Part shown: one piece after another, positions 28,382-36,597 of the stretch
Layout: each line of letters opens with the position of its first letter
Numbering within the stretch: position 1 is the first letter of the stretch
From: Kushneria avicenniae
GTDB lineage: Bacteria > Pseudomonadota > Gammaproteobacteria > Pseudomonadales > Halomonadaceae
Direction of reading: 5' to 3'
Assembly: GCF_900112585.1 (NCBI RefSeq)
Contig: NZ_FOLY01000008.1
Coordinates: 1-64,000 of the forward strand
DNA: 64,000 nt
Program-made: the position numbers and the translations under genes
Notes under the pieces: generated by a model
Told to the model about the DNA's origin: nothing
What the model saw: only the letters and a program-made list of their open reading frames with translations
Databases searched by the model: none

Positions 28382-30142
28382 TCAGGTACGATCGCTGTGC
28401 GCGGTGTTGGGCGCGCGCACCCAGCGGCCCTCGATCATGTCCAGACGCTCCCACCAGGGGTCGCGCATCACCTGCGGCCCGTCATTCTGGGTGAAGTCCA
28501 GAATCCGTTCCTGCTGCGGGTCGTGCTGCGGCCACTGCGGCAGGCCTTCACCGTTGGGGTCGCCGGTCAGGGCAAAATTGACCACGTAGCGATGAAAGGC
28601 CGTGGCCGTGGTGCGGTCGCTGTCGTCGATACCGCTGCCGTAGGCGCTGTCCAGGCGATCAAACAGGTACGGGATGTCGGTCGCGTGCGGCGCGCCTGAC
28701 CAATCGGCCCGCTTCGGGGCCGCCACATGAGAGAAACGATAGCGCCACACCGGCTGGCCGGCGGCGCGCATCTCGTCGGCGATGAAGCGGGCAGGTTCAG
28801 TCATGGTGCGATCGCGCCCGATCTCCTTGGCCAGCGTTTTCAGATTGACGCTGCCGCTCGGGTCATAGAGCGCACGCATGCGATCGGCATTGTCGCCAAA
28901 GCTGTCGAAAAGCTCGGTCTTGGAGGCCGCATCAAAACGTCCCAGATCGAGATTCGTCGAGCCGATCAGCATCGGTATCCTGCGCTGCTTTTGCTGTTGA
29001 AACCGGTTCTGGGTCTCATCAACAAGCAGTCGATTGTCGCGAATCGGCCCGCCGGCGTAGGTCTCTCGCTCGCGGTTGGGGGTGTACATCATGCTCATGT
29101 TGAGATCGCCGGTCACCGCCTCGGCCGGTAGCGCGCGCAGCGCCTCGAGCGTCCGGGCGTCGTTGCCCTCGATGCCGTGGCGGCTGGCAAAGCGCTCGCC
29201 GAAGGTATCGGCGGACGGATTGTCGGGCTGGTCCTCGTGCAGGTCATGGCGCACGGCGCGCAGCCCGCGACCGCCGCCGGACATGACCACGGCGCGCTGA
29301 AAGAGGCCTTCGGTGGCCGGGCTTGCCATCAGGTTGAGAATCGAGTTGCCGCCGGCGGATTCGCCGACCACGGTGACCTGGTTCGGATCGCCTCCAAAGC
29401 GCTCGATGTTGTTTCTGACCCACTCAAGCGCCCGGATCTGGTCCATGACGGCGTAGTTGCCCTGCGGCCCGTCGCCGGCGTCACCGGCCAGGGCCGGATG
29501 GGAGAAAAAGCCGAAGCGCCCCAGCCGGTAGTTGAAGCTGACATAGATCACGCCGTCGCGGGCGAAGCTCTCGCCATCATAGGCTGGCGAAGAGGCACCA
29601 CCGTTGACGTAGGCGCCCCCATAGAGCCAGACCACCACCGGTCGGCCCTTGTCGGCTCCGGTGCCCTCCCTGTCGGCGGCGCTGTCGTTTTTGACCACGT
29701 CATCGCTTTTGAAAGCCTGGTCGCGCGCGCCGTCGGGCTGCCACACGTTGAGATAGAGACAATCCTCATCGGGGCGTTCATCACCGGGCGAAGCGCTGCT
29801 GGACAGCGGCTTTTGCATGCAGTCGCGGCCAAAGCGCGTGGCCGGACGAATGCCCTGCCATGGCGTCACCGGCTGCGGCGGTCGCCAGCGGTTGTCGCCC
29901 ACCGGCGGTGCGGCAAAGGGAATGCCGCGATAGACTGAAAAGCCCTGACCCTGTTCGCCACGCAGCCGGCCCTTGTCCACCGAGACGACCGGGGCGCCGT
30001 CGCCGGCGGCTACCGCAAGCGCTGCCGTCTCGTCCACCCGGGCCGGCACCGCGGACGGTTCGGCCATGGCGGCCGCGCATGACAGACCCAGCAGTGCCCC
30101 CGCCATCAGCATGACGCCCCTTCTACCCGCTGCCGAGCGCAT
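28382..30142 (-). CDS. Exported type-B carboxylesterase (upstream copy)
   Basis: A 586-residue paralogue of the next esterase. The N-terminus is a signal peptide (GVMLMAGALLGLSCAAAMAE) followed by a 25-residue linker. Motifs include YRGIPFAAPPVGDNRWRPPQ, EDCLYLNVWQPDGA, VWLYGGAYVNGGASSPAYDG (a GAY variant of the HGGG oxyanion loop: the usual His-Gly-Gly is Tyr-Gly-Gly), VVGESAGGNSI with the catalytic Ser, and HATDIPYLFDRL. The changed oxyanion loop may alter substrate range. A good GGGAGGTGAC ribosome binding site precedes the ATG. A codirectional short-chain fatty acid transporter gene lies just upstream. Confidence 0.9.
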   Translation of the reverse strand: MRSAAGRRGVMLMAGALLGLSCAAAMAEPSAVPARVDETAALAVAAGDGAPVVSVDKGRLRGEQGQGFSVYRGIPFAAPPVGDNRWRPPQPVTPWQGIRPATRFGRDCMQKPLSSSASPGDERPDEDCLYLNVWQPDGARDQAFKSDDVVKNDSAADREGTGADKGRPVVVWLYGGAYVNGGASSPAYDGESFARDGVIYVSFNYRLGRFGFFSHPALAGDAGDGPQGNYAVMDQIRALEWVRNNIERFGGDPNQVTVVGESAGGNSILNLMASPATEGLFQRAVVMSGGGRGLRAVRHDLHEDQPDNPSADTFGERFASRHGIEGNDARTLEALRALPAEAVTGDLNMSMMYTPNRERETYAGGPIRDNRLLVDETQNRFQQQKQRRIPMLIGSTNLDLGRFDAASKTELFDSFGDNADRMRALYDPSGSVNLKTLAKEIGRDRTMTEPARFIADEMRAAGQPVWRYRFSHVAAPKRADWSGAPHATDIPYLFDRLDSAYGSGIDDSDRTTATAFHRYVVNFALTGDPNGEGLPQWPQHDPQQERILDFTQNDGPQVMRDPWWERLDMIEGRWVRAPNTAHSDRT

Positions 30143-30239
30143 GTCACCTCCCTGTTGACCGTATTGTCGCCTCCCGCGACTCTCCCCGGGTCTGACTACA
30201 AACGCTCGTGGTCGTTCGCTCGGGAGACGCGCGGCGCGA

Positions 30240-31568
30240 TCAGATCAGGAACATGGCCAGGCCCAGCACGACCCCCGTGACCAGCATGATGACCGAGGTA
30301 TAGCCCATGATGTCGCGAATCTGCAGCCCCGCAATCGCCAGCAGCGGCAGGGTCCAGAAGGGCTGGACCATGTTGGTCCAGGCATCTCCCCAGGCCACCG
30401 CCATGGCCACGCTTGCCATACTGGCGTCGAGCTGTTGAGCCGCGTCGATTACGATCGGCCCCTGCATGATCCACTGACCGCCCCCGGCCGGGATGAAAAA
30501 ATTGATCAGTCCGGCGCTTAAAAACGAATAGAACGCCAGCGTTTCGCTGCTGGCGATCGATACCAGTGCGCTGCCGATGTCGGCAGCCATGCCGGTGCCC
30601 CCGATCACGCCCATCATGGCGGCGTAGAAGGGGAACTGCATGATGATGCCGTAGGCCGTGCGCGACCCGCCGGTACAAAAGGCGATGTATTCGCGCACGT
30701 GGCGGGAAAACATCAGCCCCAGGGCGAAAAAGCCCAGGATGACGGTGTTGATGTTGACCCCGCCGCCGGTCACGAAATGATCCATCAGCCACAGCAGGGC
30801 GATGGTGCCCAGCGTCAGCGGAATCAGGCGCGAATACTCCAGTCGCTGGGCCGGCGTCATGCGGGTTTTGTCCGGCATCGGGGCGGCCGGGGCATCATCG
30901 CTTTGCTCGCTCTCCGGCAGATTCACGCGGGCTTCATCGCGGCGCGGACGCATCGACACCAGCACCGCCGGCACCACCAGCACCATCGCCGCCAGAATGG
31001 CCAGATTGCCGATCGAAAAGACCGTCTGCGACACCGGGATGATGCCCATCTCGGCCTCCAGGAAATGCCCCGGATTGGCGATGACGGTAGGGATCGAGCC
31101 GCCGTAGCCGCCGTGCCAGACGATAAAACCCGAATAGGCCGCCGCCACGACCAGCGGATAGTGCACGCGCCCGCGATGGACGATGCCCATCTCGCGTGCC
31201 ACCAGCCCGCCGGCCACCAGCCCGAACCCCCAGGAGATCCAGCTGCAGAGCATGGCGATCAGCGTGGTGGCCACGATCACCTGCACCTCGGTACGCGGTA
31301 GACGGGTCAGTTTGATCAGCGCACGCCGCACCGGACGGGTATGGGCCAGCGCATAGCCGCTGACCAGCACCAGAATGATCTGGCAGGTGAATTCATAAAT
31401 GCTGAAAAAGCCGGTGCCCCAGTAGTCGAGCACCCGGCGCGGCGAATGGGTGTCATCCCAGGCGATACCCAACCCCAGTACCACCAATGTGAGAAAAAAC
31501 AGAAAGACAAAGGCGTCGGGCAGATAACGCACGGCAATGTGGGTGAACAGGCGACCGATGACACGCAT
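30240..31568 (-). CDS. atoE: Short-chain fatty acid transporter (AtoE family)
   Basis: A 442-residue inner-membrane protein with about 10-12 transmembrane segments. It belongs to the AtoE family, with motifs WGFGLVAGGLVAREMG, GFIVWHGGYGGSIP and FIPAGGGQWIMQGPI. In E. coli AtoE takes up acetoacetate and short-chain fatty acids. The ATG at 31568 is preferred over a TTG two codons earlier, with GGGAG upstream. It is read in the same direction as two secreted esterases directly downstream, which suggests that esterase-released short-chain acids are imported (inference). No ato CoA-transferase genes are nearby. Confidence 0.88.
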   Translation of the reverse strand: MRVIGRLFTHIAVRYLPDAFVFLFFLTLVVLGLGIAWDDTHSPRRVLDYWGTGFFSIYEFTCQIILVLVSGYALAHTRPVRRALIKLTRLPRTEVQVIVATTLIAMLCSWISWGFGLVAGGLVAREMGIVHRGRVHYPLVVAAAYSGFIVWHGGYGGSIPTVIANPGHFLEAEMGIIPVSQTVFSIGNLAILAAMVLVVPAVLVSMRPRRDEARVNLPESEQSDDAPAAPMPDKTRMTPAQRLEYSRLIPLTLGTIALLWLMDHFVTGGGVNINTVILGFFALGLMFSRHVREYIAFCTGGSRTAYGIIMQFPFYAAMMGVIGGTGMAADIGSALVSIASSETLAFYSFLSAGLINFFIPAGGGQWIMQGPIVIDAAQQLDASMASVAMAVAWGDAWTNMVQPFWTLPLLAIAGLQIRDIMGYTSVIMLVTGVVLGLAMFLI

Positions 31569-31973
31569 GAACAATGACGCTCCCGATGATTATTGTGTTT
31601 TACAGCGACGTGTTGACAGCGACAGGCCCGTCGGACATCAGTGATATTCCGACAGCCTTCGAACGCTAGACGCCCGGGGGCCGTCACGGCCCTGGCAGAA
31701 GTGCGCATGCGGGCGGAAACAGGGGGAGCTTCAGCCTGAAAACGGTTTGATGCAGTCTTCGCCCTTTTCAGGGCATGACCGGGCCATCAGGCGAGTGCCA
31801 GGAGCGTGTTCACCGCCGGGCCCGGTGGTCCAGGCCGTTGGCGATGACACCAGGGAGCGCGCTCATTTATTCACAATGTCTGAAGGGGCGAGTTGTTTGA
31901 TGGGGTGAGATATCTGATGAGACGAGATATCTGATGGAGAGCGGAGGGGGCGATGCGCCGGGAAGCACCGCTG
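31569..31973. other. Intergenic region with a short direct repeat
   Basis: 405 bp without a convincing gene. It contains a 13-bp direct repeat, GAGATATCTGATG, at 31907-31919 and 31924-31936 (17-bp period), near the 3' end of the DUF2235 gene. The 31569-31640 part should hold the atoE promoter. Nothing else is seen. Confidence 0.5.
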
Positions 31974-32942
31974 TCAGTCGCGCGCCTTTTCCCGGGCGGC
32001 CGGCTGGTAGCCCTCGACCTGCTCGATGCGACGCTGCACGCTCTCATCGAGCAGGGCACCCGGCGGATAGTGGCGTCGTCGGGTGCCCAGAAGCCGCCAC
32101 GGCCCCGAGGCCTTCTGGTGCAGCATGCCTGAGGCATCGCCGCTGATTCGGGACAGCGGGTCGTCCTGCAGCAGCAGTCCGTGCTCGCTGGCGCGCTCAA
32201 GCATCCAGTGCAGGGTGATGTCGGCCAGCCCGCGCTCGCGGTACATGCCGCCCACATCGCCGTGGCTGCCGGCGAACCAGCGCTGCTCGATGTGCTGCTC
32301 GTCGCCGGCCTTGCGCTCATCCCAGGGCGTCGGCGAGAAGGGGCGACGCTTTTCATCCAGCGCCAGGGCGTGAAAGGCGTGACGCACGCCCGGACTCAGG
32401 CGACGGTTGTGGAATCTGCGCAGCGAGATCAGACATCCCAGTGCGCCGACGGTATCCCACACGCCCACCAGCCATGGCCTGCAGGGGCGGGCGAAGGTCT
32501 CGCGAAACGTTTTCAGGGAGGTGGCGTCATCGCCGCGCAGAAAGCGCCGGGTGATCTCGTGGACCATGTTGTCATGATGCGGGTAGAGAATGCCGCAGCG
32601 GTCGATCATCGAGGCCAGCGAGCGCGCTGTGAAGGCCCCGCGGCTGAAGCCAAACAGAAAGACCCGATCGCCGGGCTCGTATTCGCTCATCAGAAAACGG
32701 TAGGCATCCTCCATGTTCTGCTGGATGCCGTAGCCAAAGGCGGTTCCCAGCACGCGTCCCAGCGTCTTCCCCACGCCGAGCCCGAAAAAGGAGGCTGCAA
32801 AGGTGGCCACGCCCGGGCTGTAGAAGGCTTTTTGCTGATCGCTGTGGCGCACGATCGAGCGAAACAGGTGGACCACGTTGGTATTGACGCGGCCGAACTG
32901 CTGATTGGTGCCATCGCAGCACACCACAAGATTCTTGCCCAT
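31974..32942 (-). CDS. DUF2235 alpha/beta hydrolase (Tle1-like phospholipase family)
   Basis: A 322-residue protein of the DUF2235 family. It starts with the family signature KNLVVCCDGTNQQFG and has the nucleophile motif FLFGFSRGAFTARSLA (residues about 100-115), plus WDTVGALG and a HGDVGGMYRERG segment with the likely catalytic Asp/His. Some members are type VI secretion phospholipase effectors (Tle1), usually much longer and next to vgrG and immunity genes. This one is short, monocistronic and has no such neighbours, so a housekeeping or stress-related esterase is equally possible. No signal peptide. Confidence 0.85.
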   Translation of the reverse strand: MGKNLVVCCDGTNQQFGRVNTNVVHLFRSIVRHSDQQKAFYSPGVATFAASFFGLGVGKTLGRVLGTAFGYGIQQNMEDAYRFLMSEYEPGDRVFLFGFSRGAFTARSLASMIDRCGILYPHHDNMVHEITRRFLRGDDATSLKTFRETFARPCRPWLVGVWDTVGALGCLISLRRFHNRRLSPGVRHAFHALALDEKRRPFSPTPWDERKAGDEQHIEQRWFAGSHGDVGGMYRERGLADITLHWMLERASEHGLLLQDDPLSRISGDASGMLHQKASGPWRLLGTRRRHYPPGALLDESVQRRIEQVEGYQPAAREKARD

Positions 32943-33020
32943 CGAGGCTGCTCCACCCGGGTGCAGAAGTAGTGTCCGGCCCTTTAGCGTAGCGGCTGAG
33001 CGCCCTTGCGCCAGCCGCGA

Positions 33021-33629
33021 TCAGCCCGGCGGTCGATAGAAGCGGAACTCGTGGGTCTGTGCCGTCTGCACAAAGCTTGATGCCCAGCTCGGCGTGATGC
33101 CGCGATGATGGAAAAACAGCGCCCCGTGGGTGCGATCGATCAGGCTGCCATTGAGCGCCTGCCGGGCGATTTCGCGGGCGGTAGCGTACTCCTTGAGCTC
33201 ATTGGCCTCGTCAGGACGGCCGTCGCACCACCAGGAGAACTGACAGCTGCCGGTCTCCGAGCCTTCCTGCACCACGCCGCACAGGGTGGTGGGAAAGCCA
33301 TCGCTGCCCAGGCGGTTCATGATCACGTTGGCCACGGCTTCCATTTCACGCGCGTTGGTGCCCTTGGCTTCCCAGTAGATGGAGCGGGCCAGGCAGCTCA
33401 CGGCGTCGTTGAGCGGTGCCTGGCCGCGCGGGTCGATGGCGCGGGTCCCGTCGCGGGTCAGGCGAACGTCGGGCGGTGGTGGCTGCACGCCCCCCTCGTT
33501 GGAGGCGCGTTGCTCCAGCACCTGTGCCTTTTGCTGCGCCATGGCACGCTGAGTGGTTTCCGAGGCATGAAGAAAGGAGGCATTCAGACAGACCGCCAGG
33601 CCGGCGGCAAGAATCAGGAGATGACGCAT
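33021..33629 (-). CDS. Cell wall hydrolase, SleB/CwlJ-like domain
   Basis: A 202-residue exported protein. The signal peptide (LLILAAGLAVCLNASFLHAS) is followed by a linker of about 60 residues and then the SleB-type hydrolase_2 domain. That domain shows LARSIYWEAKGTNAREMEAVA with the conserved catalytic Glu, VIMNRLGSDGFPTTLCGVV and QFSWWCDG, and HGALFFHH. The domain is a lytic-transglycosylase-like fold that cuts peptidoglycan; in non-sporulating bacteria it acts in envelope remodelling. Monocistronic and leftward. Confidence 0.88.
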   Translation of the reverse strand: MRHLLILAAGLAVCLNASFLHASETTQRAMAQQKAQVLEQRASNEGGVQPPPPDVRLTRDGTRAIDPRGQAPLNDAVSCLARSIYWEAKGTNAREMEAVANVIMNRLGSDGFPTTLCGVVQEGSETGSCQFSWWCDGRPDEANELKEYATAREIARQALNGSLIDRTHGALFFHHRGITPSWASSFVQTAQTHEFRFYRPPG

Positions 33630-33760
33630 GGCAGCTCTCGTGACCGGGGAATCTCCATCCTACGCAAACTCGTGAGCGCCGGGAAACCATCTTTAAGGTC
33701 AGGACAGCAATGGCACAGTGATGAAAGTACCCGGGTGGGCGCCTTCTTGAGGCCGTTGCA

Positions 33761-34672
33761 TCAGCCTTCGGTAGACCAGTCGGCGCCGGTCAGCTCACAG
33801 GAGACCTGCCAGAGCCGCTCGCCCTGCGCCGGGTCGCGGGCGGCCCCTGACATTCGTGCCCGTTTGGGGGCGCCGCGCGTCTCGCCCATGCCATCCGGGC
33901 CGAAATAGTCGCCCGGGCGGATATCGCTGGCGGTGGCGGCGTGAATCGTGGGGCGCGCGCCCTCGGTGGCGTTCTGGCTCAAAAGCGGCATCGCCAGTCG
34001 AAAGAGTGTGCCTACCAGCGGGCGGCTTCTCACGCCGTGATCAAACAGCGCCGTGCGCGACAGCCCCGGGTGCGCGGCCAGACTGTCCAGCCCCCAGAGC
34101 TCCTGATTGCTGTGACGCTGCAGGGTCTGGCTGAACATCAGCATGGCCAGCTTCGACTGGCGATAGGCGCGCCACGGGTCGTAGTGGCGGCTGGCCTGCA
34201 GATCGTCGAAATCGATGCGACCGCCCCGGTGCGCAAGGCTTGAAAGCTGTATCACCCGCGGCGCCGCGGCGTGCATGAGCTGGGGCAGCAGCAGGCTGGT
34301 CAGCAGGAAATGGCCCAGATAGTTGACGCCGAACTGACGCTCGAACCCCTCCTCGGTCAGCTCGCGCTCGGGCAGGGCCATGACGCCGGCATTGTTGATC
34401 AAAAGGTCCAGCGACGGTTCACGCGCCTGTACGCGGCGGGCAAACTCGCGCACCGAGGTCAGCCGATCAAGATCCAGCAGCTCAAGGGACACATCAGCCT
34501 TGGGCGATTCGGCCCGCAGCGTCTCGACCGCGGCCTCGCCCTTTTCCGGGTTGCGGGCGGCCAGGATGACCCGATAGTTCTGATACATCAGAGTGCGGGC
34601 GGTTTCATACCCCAGACCCGCGTTGGCGCCGGTCACCAGGGCCAGCGGCCGTCTGTCCACGTGCTCGTTCAT
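33761..34672 (-). CDS. Short-chain dehydrogenase/reductase
   Basis: A 303-residue SDR protein of the retinol-dehydrogenase/WWOX-like group. The nucleotide-binding motif is LVTGANAGLGYETA (residues 12-25), followed by LLINNAGVMALPE near 90-102 and the active-site Tyr-Lys in RAYRQSKLAMLMFS near 170-183. The conserved late motif AAHPGLSRTALFD is present. The 300-residue length fits this group. It lies 38 bp downstream of the IsdG-like monooxygenase gene and is codirectional, so the two are probably co-transcribed. Substrate unknown. Confidence 0.9.
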   Translation of the reverse strand: MNEHVDRRPLALVTGANAGLGYETARTLMYQNYRVILAARNPEKGEAAVETLRAESPKADVSLELLDLDRLTSVREFARRVQAREPSLDLLINNAGVMALPERELTEEGFERQFGVNYLGHFLLTSLLLPQLMHAAAPRVIQLSSLAHRGGRIDFDDLQASRHYDPWRAYRQSKLAMLMFSQTLQRHSNQELWGLDSLAAHPGLSRTALFDHGVRSRPLVGTLFRLAMPLLSQNATEGARPTIHAATASDIRPGDYFGPDGMGETRGAPKRARMSGAARDPAQGERLWQVSCELTGADWSTEG

Positions 34673-34710
34673 GGCAATGCTCCGCAGTGCGCCATCAGGC
34701 TATCGCGTCA

Positions 34711-35043
34711 TCAGGCGTGATCGGTCTCGCTGATGGTCTGGATGACCTCAAAGCCCTCGAACTTCGGCGGCCCCAGATAGAGCCCCTCGCGGCGACTCTG
34801 ACCGGCATTGGCATGCGCGGCGCGGAAAGCCTCGGAGTGGGTCCAGGCCTCGAAATCCGCGCGCGAACGCCAGATGGTGTGCGAGGCGTAGAGCACGTGG
34901 TCCTCCTCGGCGGGGCCGCGCAGCATATGAAACTCGACGAACCCGGGCAGGCCCTGCAGATGGGTTTCACGCTCCAGCCAGAGCTTCTCGAACTCTTCCA
35001 CTCGCTCGGGATTGACCCGAAACCGGTTCATGGCAATAAACAC
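34711..35043 (-). CDS. Antibiotic-biosynthesis-monooxygenase-fold protein, IsdG/HmoB-like
   Basis: A 110-residue ABM-fold protein. The N-terminus FIAMNRFRVNPERVEEFEKLW contains the Asn of the heme-degrading monooxygenase triad (Asn6 here); Trp in HTIWRSRADFEAW and His in EAFRAAHANAG sit where the Trp and His of IsdG-type enzymes lie. This supports heme or related tetrapyrrole degradation, yet ABM proteins are functionally diverse. The start is a GTG at 35043 (GGAGAG upstream), because the conserved N-terminal FIAMNRF begins there; ATG at 35031 would cut it. Near two Fur-linked iron receptor genes, so an iron role is plausible. Confidence 0.82.
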   Translation of the reverse strand: MFIAMNRFRVNPERVEEFEKLWLERETHLQGLPGFVEFHMLRGPAEEDHVLYASHTIWRSRADFEAWTHSEAFRAAHANAGQSRREGLYLGPPKFEGFEVIQTISETDHA

Positions 35044-35182
35044 TGCAGACTCTCCGTCATCTTCAGGAATGCGGCCGCATCGCGCCGCTCATGGCATGAC
35101 GATGGCACCTTGCCGGCGTTCGGGCAAGGTGATCAGGTTGACCCGAGTATATTGAACCACCGAGTTTTTGGAGATATCTGTC

Positions 35183-35668
35183 ATGAATCCAGTCATGAGT
35201 CTGTCACGGTTGACGACGCACGCTTGGCAACAGGGTGATTTTTTCGGGGGATCGGACCTCAGGTTTGGCGCGCTGCTCGGCCTGACGGCATTGGGCATTA
35301 CCTACAATGAGGTACCATCGGGGAAGTCGAGCTGTCCGTTCCATAATCACCACGTGGAAGATGAAATTTTTGTCATTCTGCAGGGGGAGGGTGACTACCG
35401 GTTTGGCGAGATGCGTTATCGGGTCACGGTGGGGGATGTACTTGGTGCCCCCGCTGGAGGTGCTTAAACGGCCCATCAGCTGATCAACACCGGCGATCAA
35501 TCGCTCCATTATCTGGTCATTTCCAGCAGGGCAACGGCAGATATCATCGAGTATCCCGACTCGGGCAAGTTCATGGCACGCGCCGATGGTGCTGACAGCC
35601 AGCGCGTTCGCCTGATGGGCCACCATGATGATATGCCTGCCTACTGGGAAGATGAGCCGGGCGCATAA
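35183..35668 (+). pseudogene. Cupin-domain gene interrupted by an in-frame TAA
   Basis: From the ATG at 35183 (GGAG upstream) the frame encodes a cupin with the metal-binding motif CPFHNHHVEDEIFVILQGEG and YRFGEMRYRVTVGDVLGAP. A TAA at codon 95 (35465-35467) interrupts it. The same frame then continues without further stops for 66 codons, including TAHQLINTGDQSLHYLVIS and SGKFMARADGADSQRV, up to a natural TAA at 35666. The rest reads as a normal second cupin motif, where a Glu or Gln codon would be expected at the interruption. One base change is the only visible lesion. Such cupins bind sugars or small acids; exact role unknown. Confidence 0.85.
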
Positions 35669-35697
35669 GCCACCCGCAGGGCACACCGTCAAAGGAT

Positions 35698-36447
35698 TCA
35701 CGGCGCTTTTGGGTCGTATCCAGTGTCATTCGATCCGAGCAGCCCATTGCAGGGCTGTCCCGCTGATAGCGCCTGTGTGCTCTGAGCGGCCAAAAGCCAG
35801 GCGTCCTGTTCACCGAGTAGCTCAAGCCTGTCACCTTCCCGGCGCAGGGCAGTGCCTTCCGGCAGGGCGACCACCCGGCTGTCGGGGTTGAGGGCCAGAT
35901 ACTCCGACAGACGCTCTTCCCGGCTTTCGCCGTGATGACCGGCACTCTTGGCGGCGATGAAATGCGGGTTGATCTGAAAGGGCACCAGATCGAAAGTGCG
36001 AAAGCTCGGAGGCTCGACAATCGGCATGTCGTTGGTGGTGCACAGGGTCGGAGCGGCGATGTTGGCGCCGGCGCTCCAGCCGATATAGGCCATGCCATCA
36101 CGTACGCGCTCGCGAATCACGTCGATCAGTCCCTTTTCATAAAGACGACTGACCAGCGCGAAGGTGTTGCCACCGCCGACCATCAGCGCCTCGGCGCTGC
36201 GTATCGCCCCTTCGGGATCGTCGCTGTCATGAAGGCTTTCAAGGGATATCTCTTTGAGATCGAGTGCTGCGCGCACGTTGACCAGATAGGTATCAAAGGA
36301 GCGACTGACGCTGGCATGCGGGACAAACAGTGCCTGCCTGATTCTCACGGGATGAGCGCTCAAAAAATCCTTGATCAGCGGGCGAGCATACGCCAGATAG
36401 CCGCCATCACCGGCCATGGCGCTGCTCAGCAGCAGAAGTCGTGACAT
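35698..36447 (-). CDS. pepE: Peptidase E (alpha-aspartyl dipeptidase)
   Basis: A 249-residue cytoplasmic S51 serine peptidase that hydrolyses dipeptides with an N-terminal aspartate. The nucleophile is in IGWSAGANIAAPT (Ser near residue 123). Other family motifs are MVGGGNTFALVSRLYEKGL near 90-108, NDMPIVEPPSF and DLVPFQINPHF with the catalytic His near 160. Length is slightly above the E. coli enzyme (229 residues) because of a C-terminal tail. Monocistronic, convergent with the cupin gene. Confidence 0.93.
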   Translation of the reverse strand: MSRLLLLSSAMAGDGGYLAYARPLIKDFLSAHPVRIRQALFVPHASVSRSFDTYLVNVRAALDLKEISLESLHDSDDPEGAIRSAEALMVGGGNTFALVSRLYEKGLIDVIRERVRDGMAYIGWSAGANIAAPTLCTTNDMPIVEPPSFRTFDLVPFQINPHFIAAKSAGHHGESREERLSEYLALNPDSRVVALPEGTALRREGDRLELLGEQDAWLLAAQSTQALSAGQPCNGLLGSNDTGYDPKAP

Positions 36448-36496
36448 GTCATGGCCCTCGTGAAGTCATCACGTTTGTTAGCAGATATTGAATCTA

Positions 36497-36515
36497 AATG
36501 ATAATTATTTTTATT
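36497..36515 (+). promoter_or_regulatory. Probable Fur box upstream of a TonB receptor gene
   Basis: The AT-rich stretch AATGATAATTATTTTTATT is close to the Fur consensus (GATAATGATAATCATTATC) and stands out in this GC-rich DNA. It lies about 85 bases before the receptor ATG at 36598. Confidence 0.75.
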
Positions 36516-36570
36516 GACTTTTGTAGCGGTGCTTTTCAGACTGCATCCCGCCTCTGGCCTTCATAACAAG

Positions 36571-36585
36571 GGCGCTAAATGCGCC
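36571..36585 (+). promoter_or_regulatory. 5' UTR hairpin just before the receptor ribosome binding site
   Basis: A 5-bp inverted repeat (GGCGC / GCGCC) with a 5-base loop lies between ATAACA (36563-36568) and ACAAGGGA (36587-36594), which serves as ribosome binding site for the ATG at 36598. The same order of elements occurs before the second broken receptor at 52495-52531. Confidence 0.45.
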
Positions 36586-36597
36586 GACAAGGGAACC

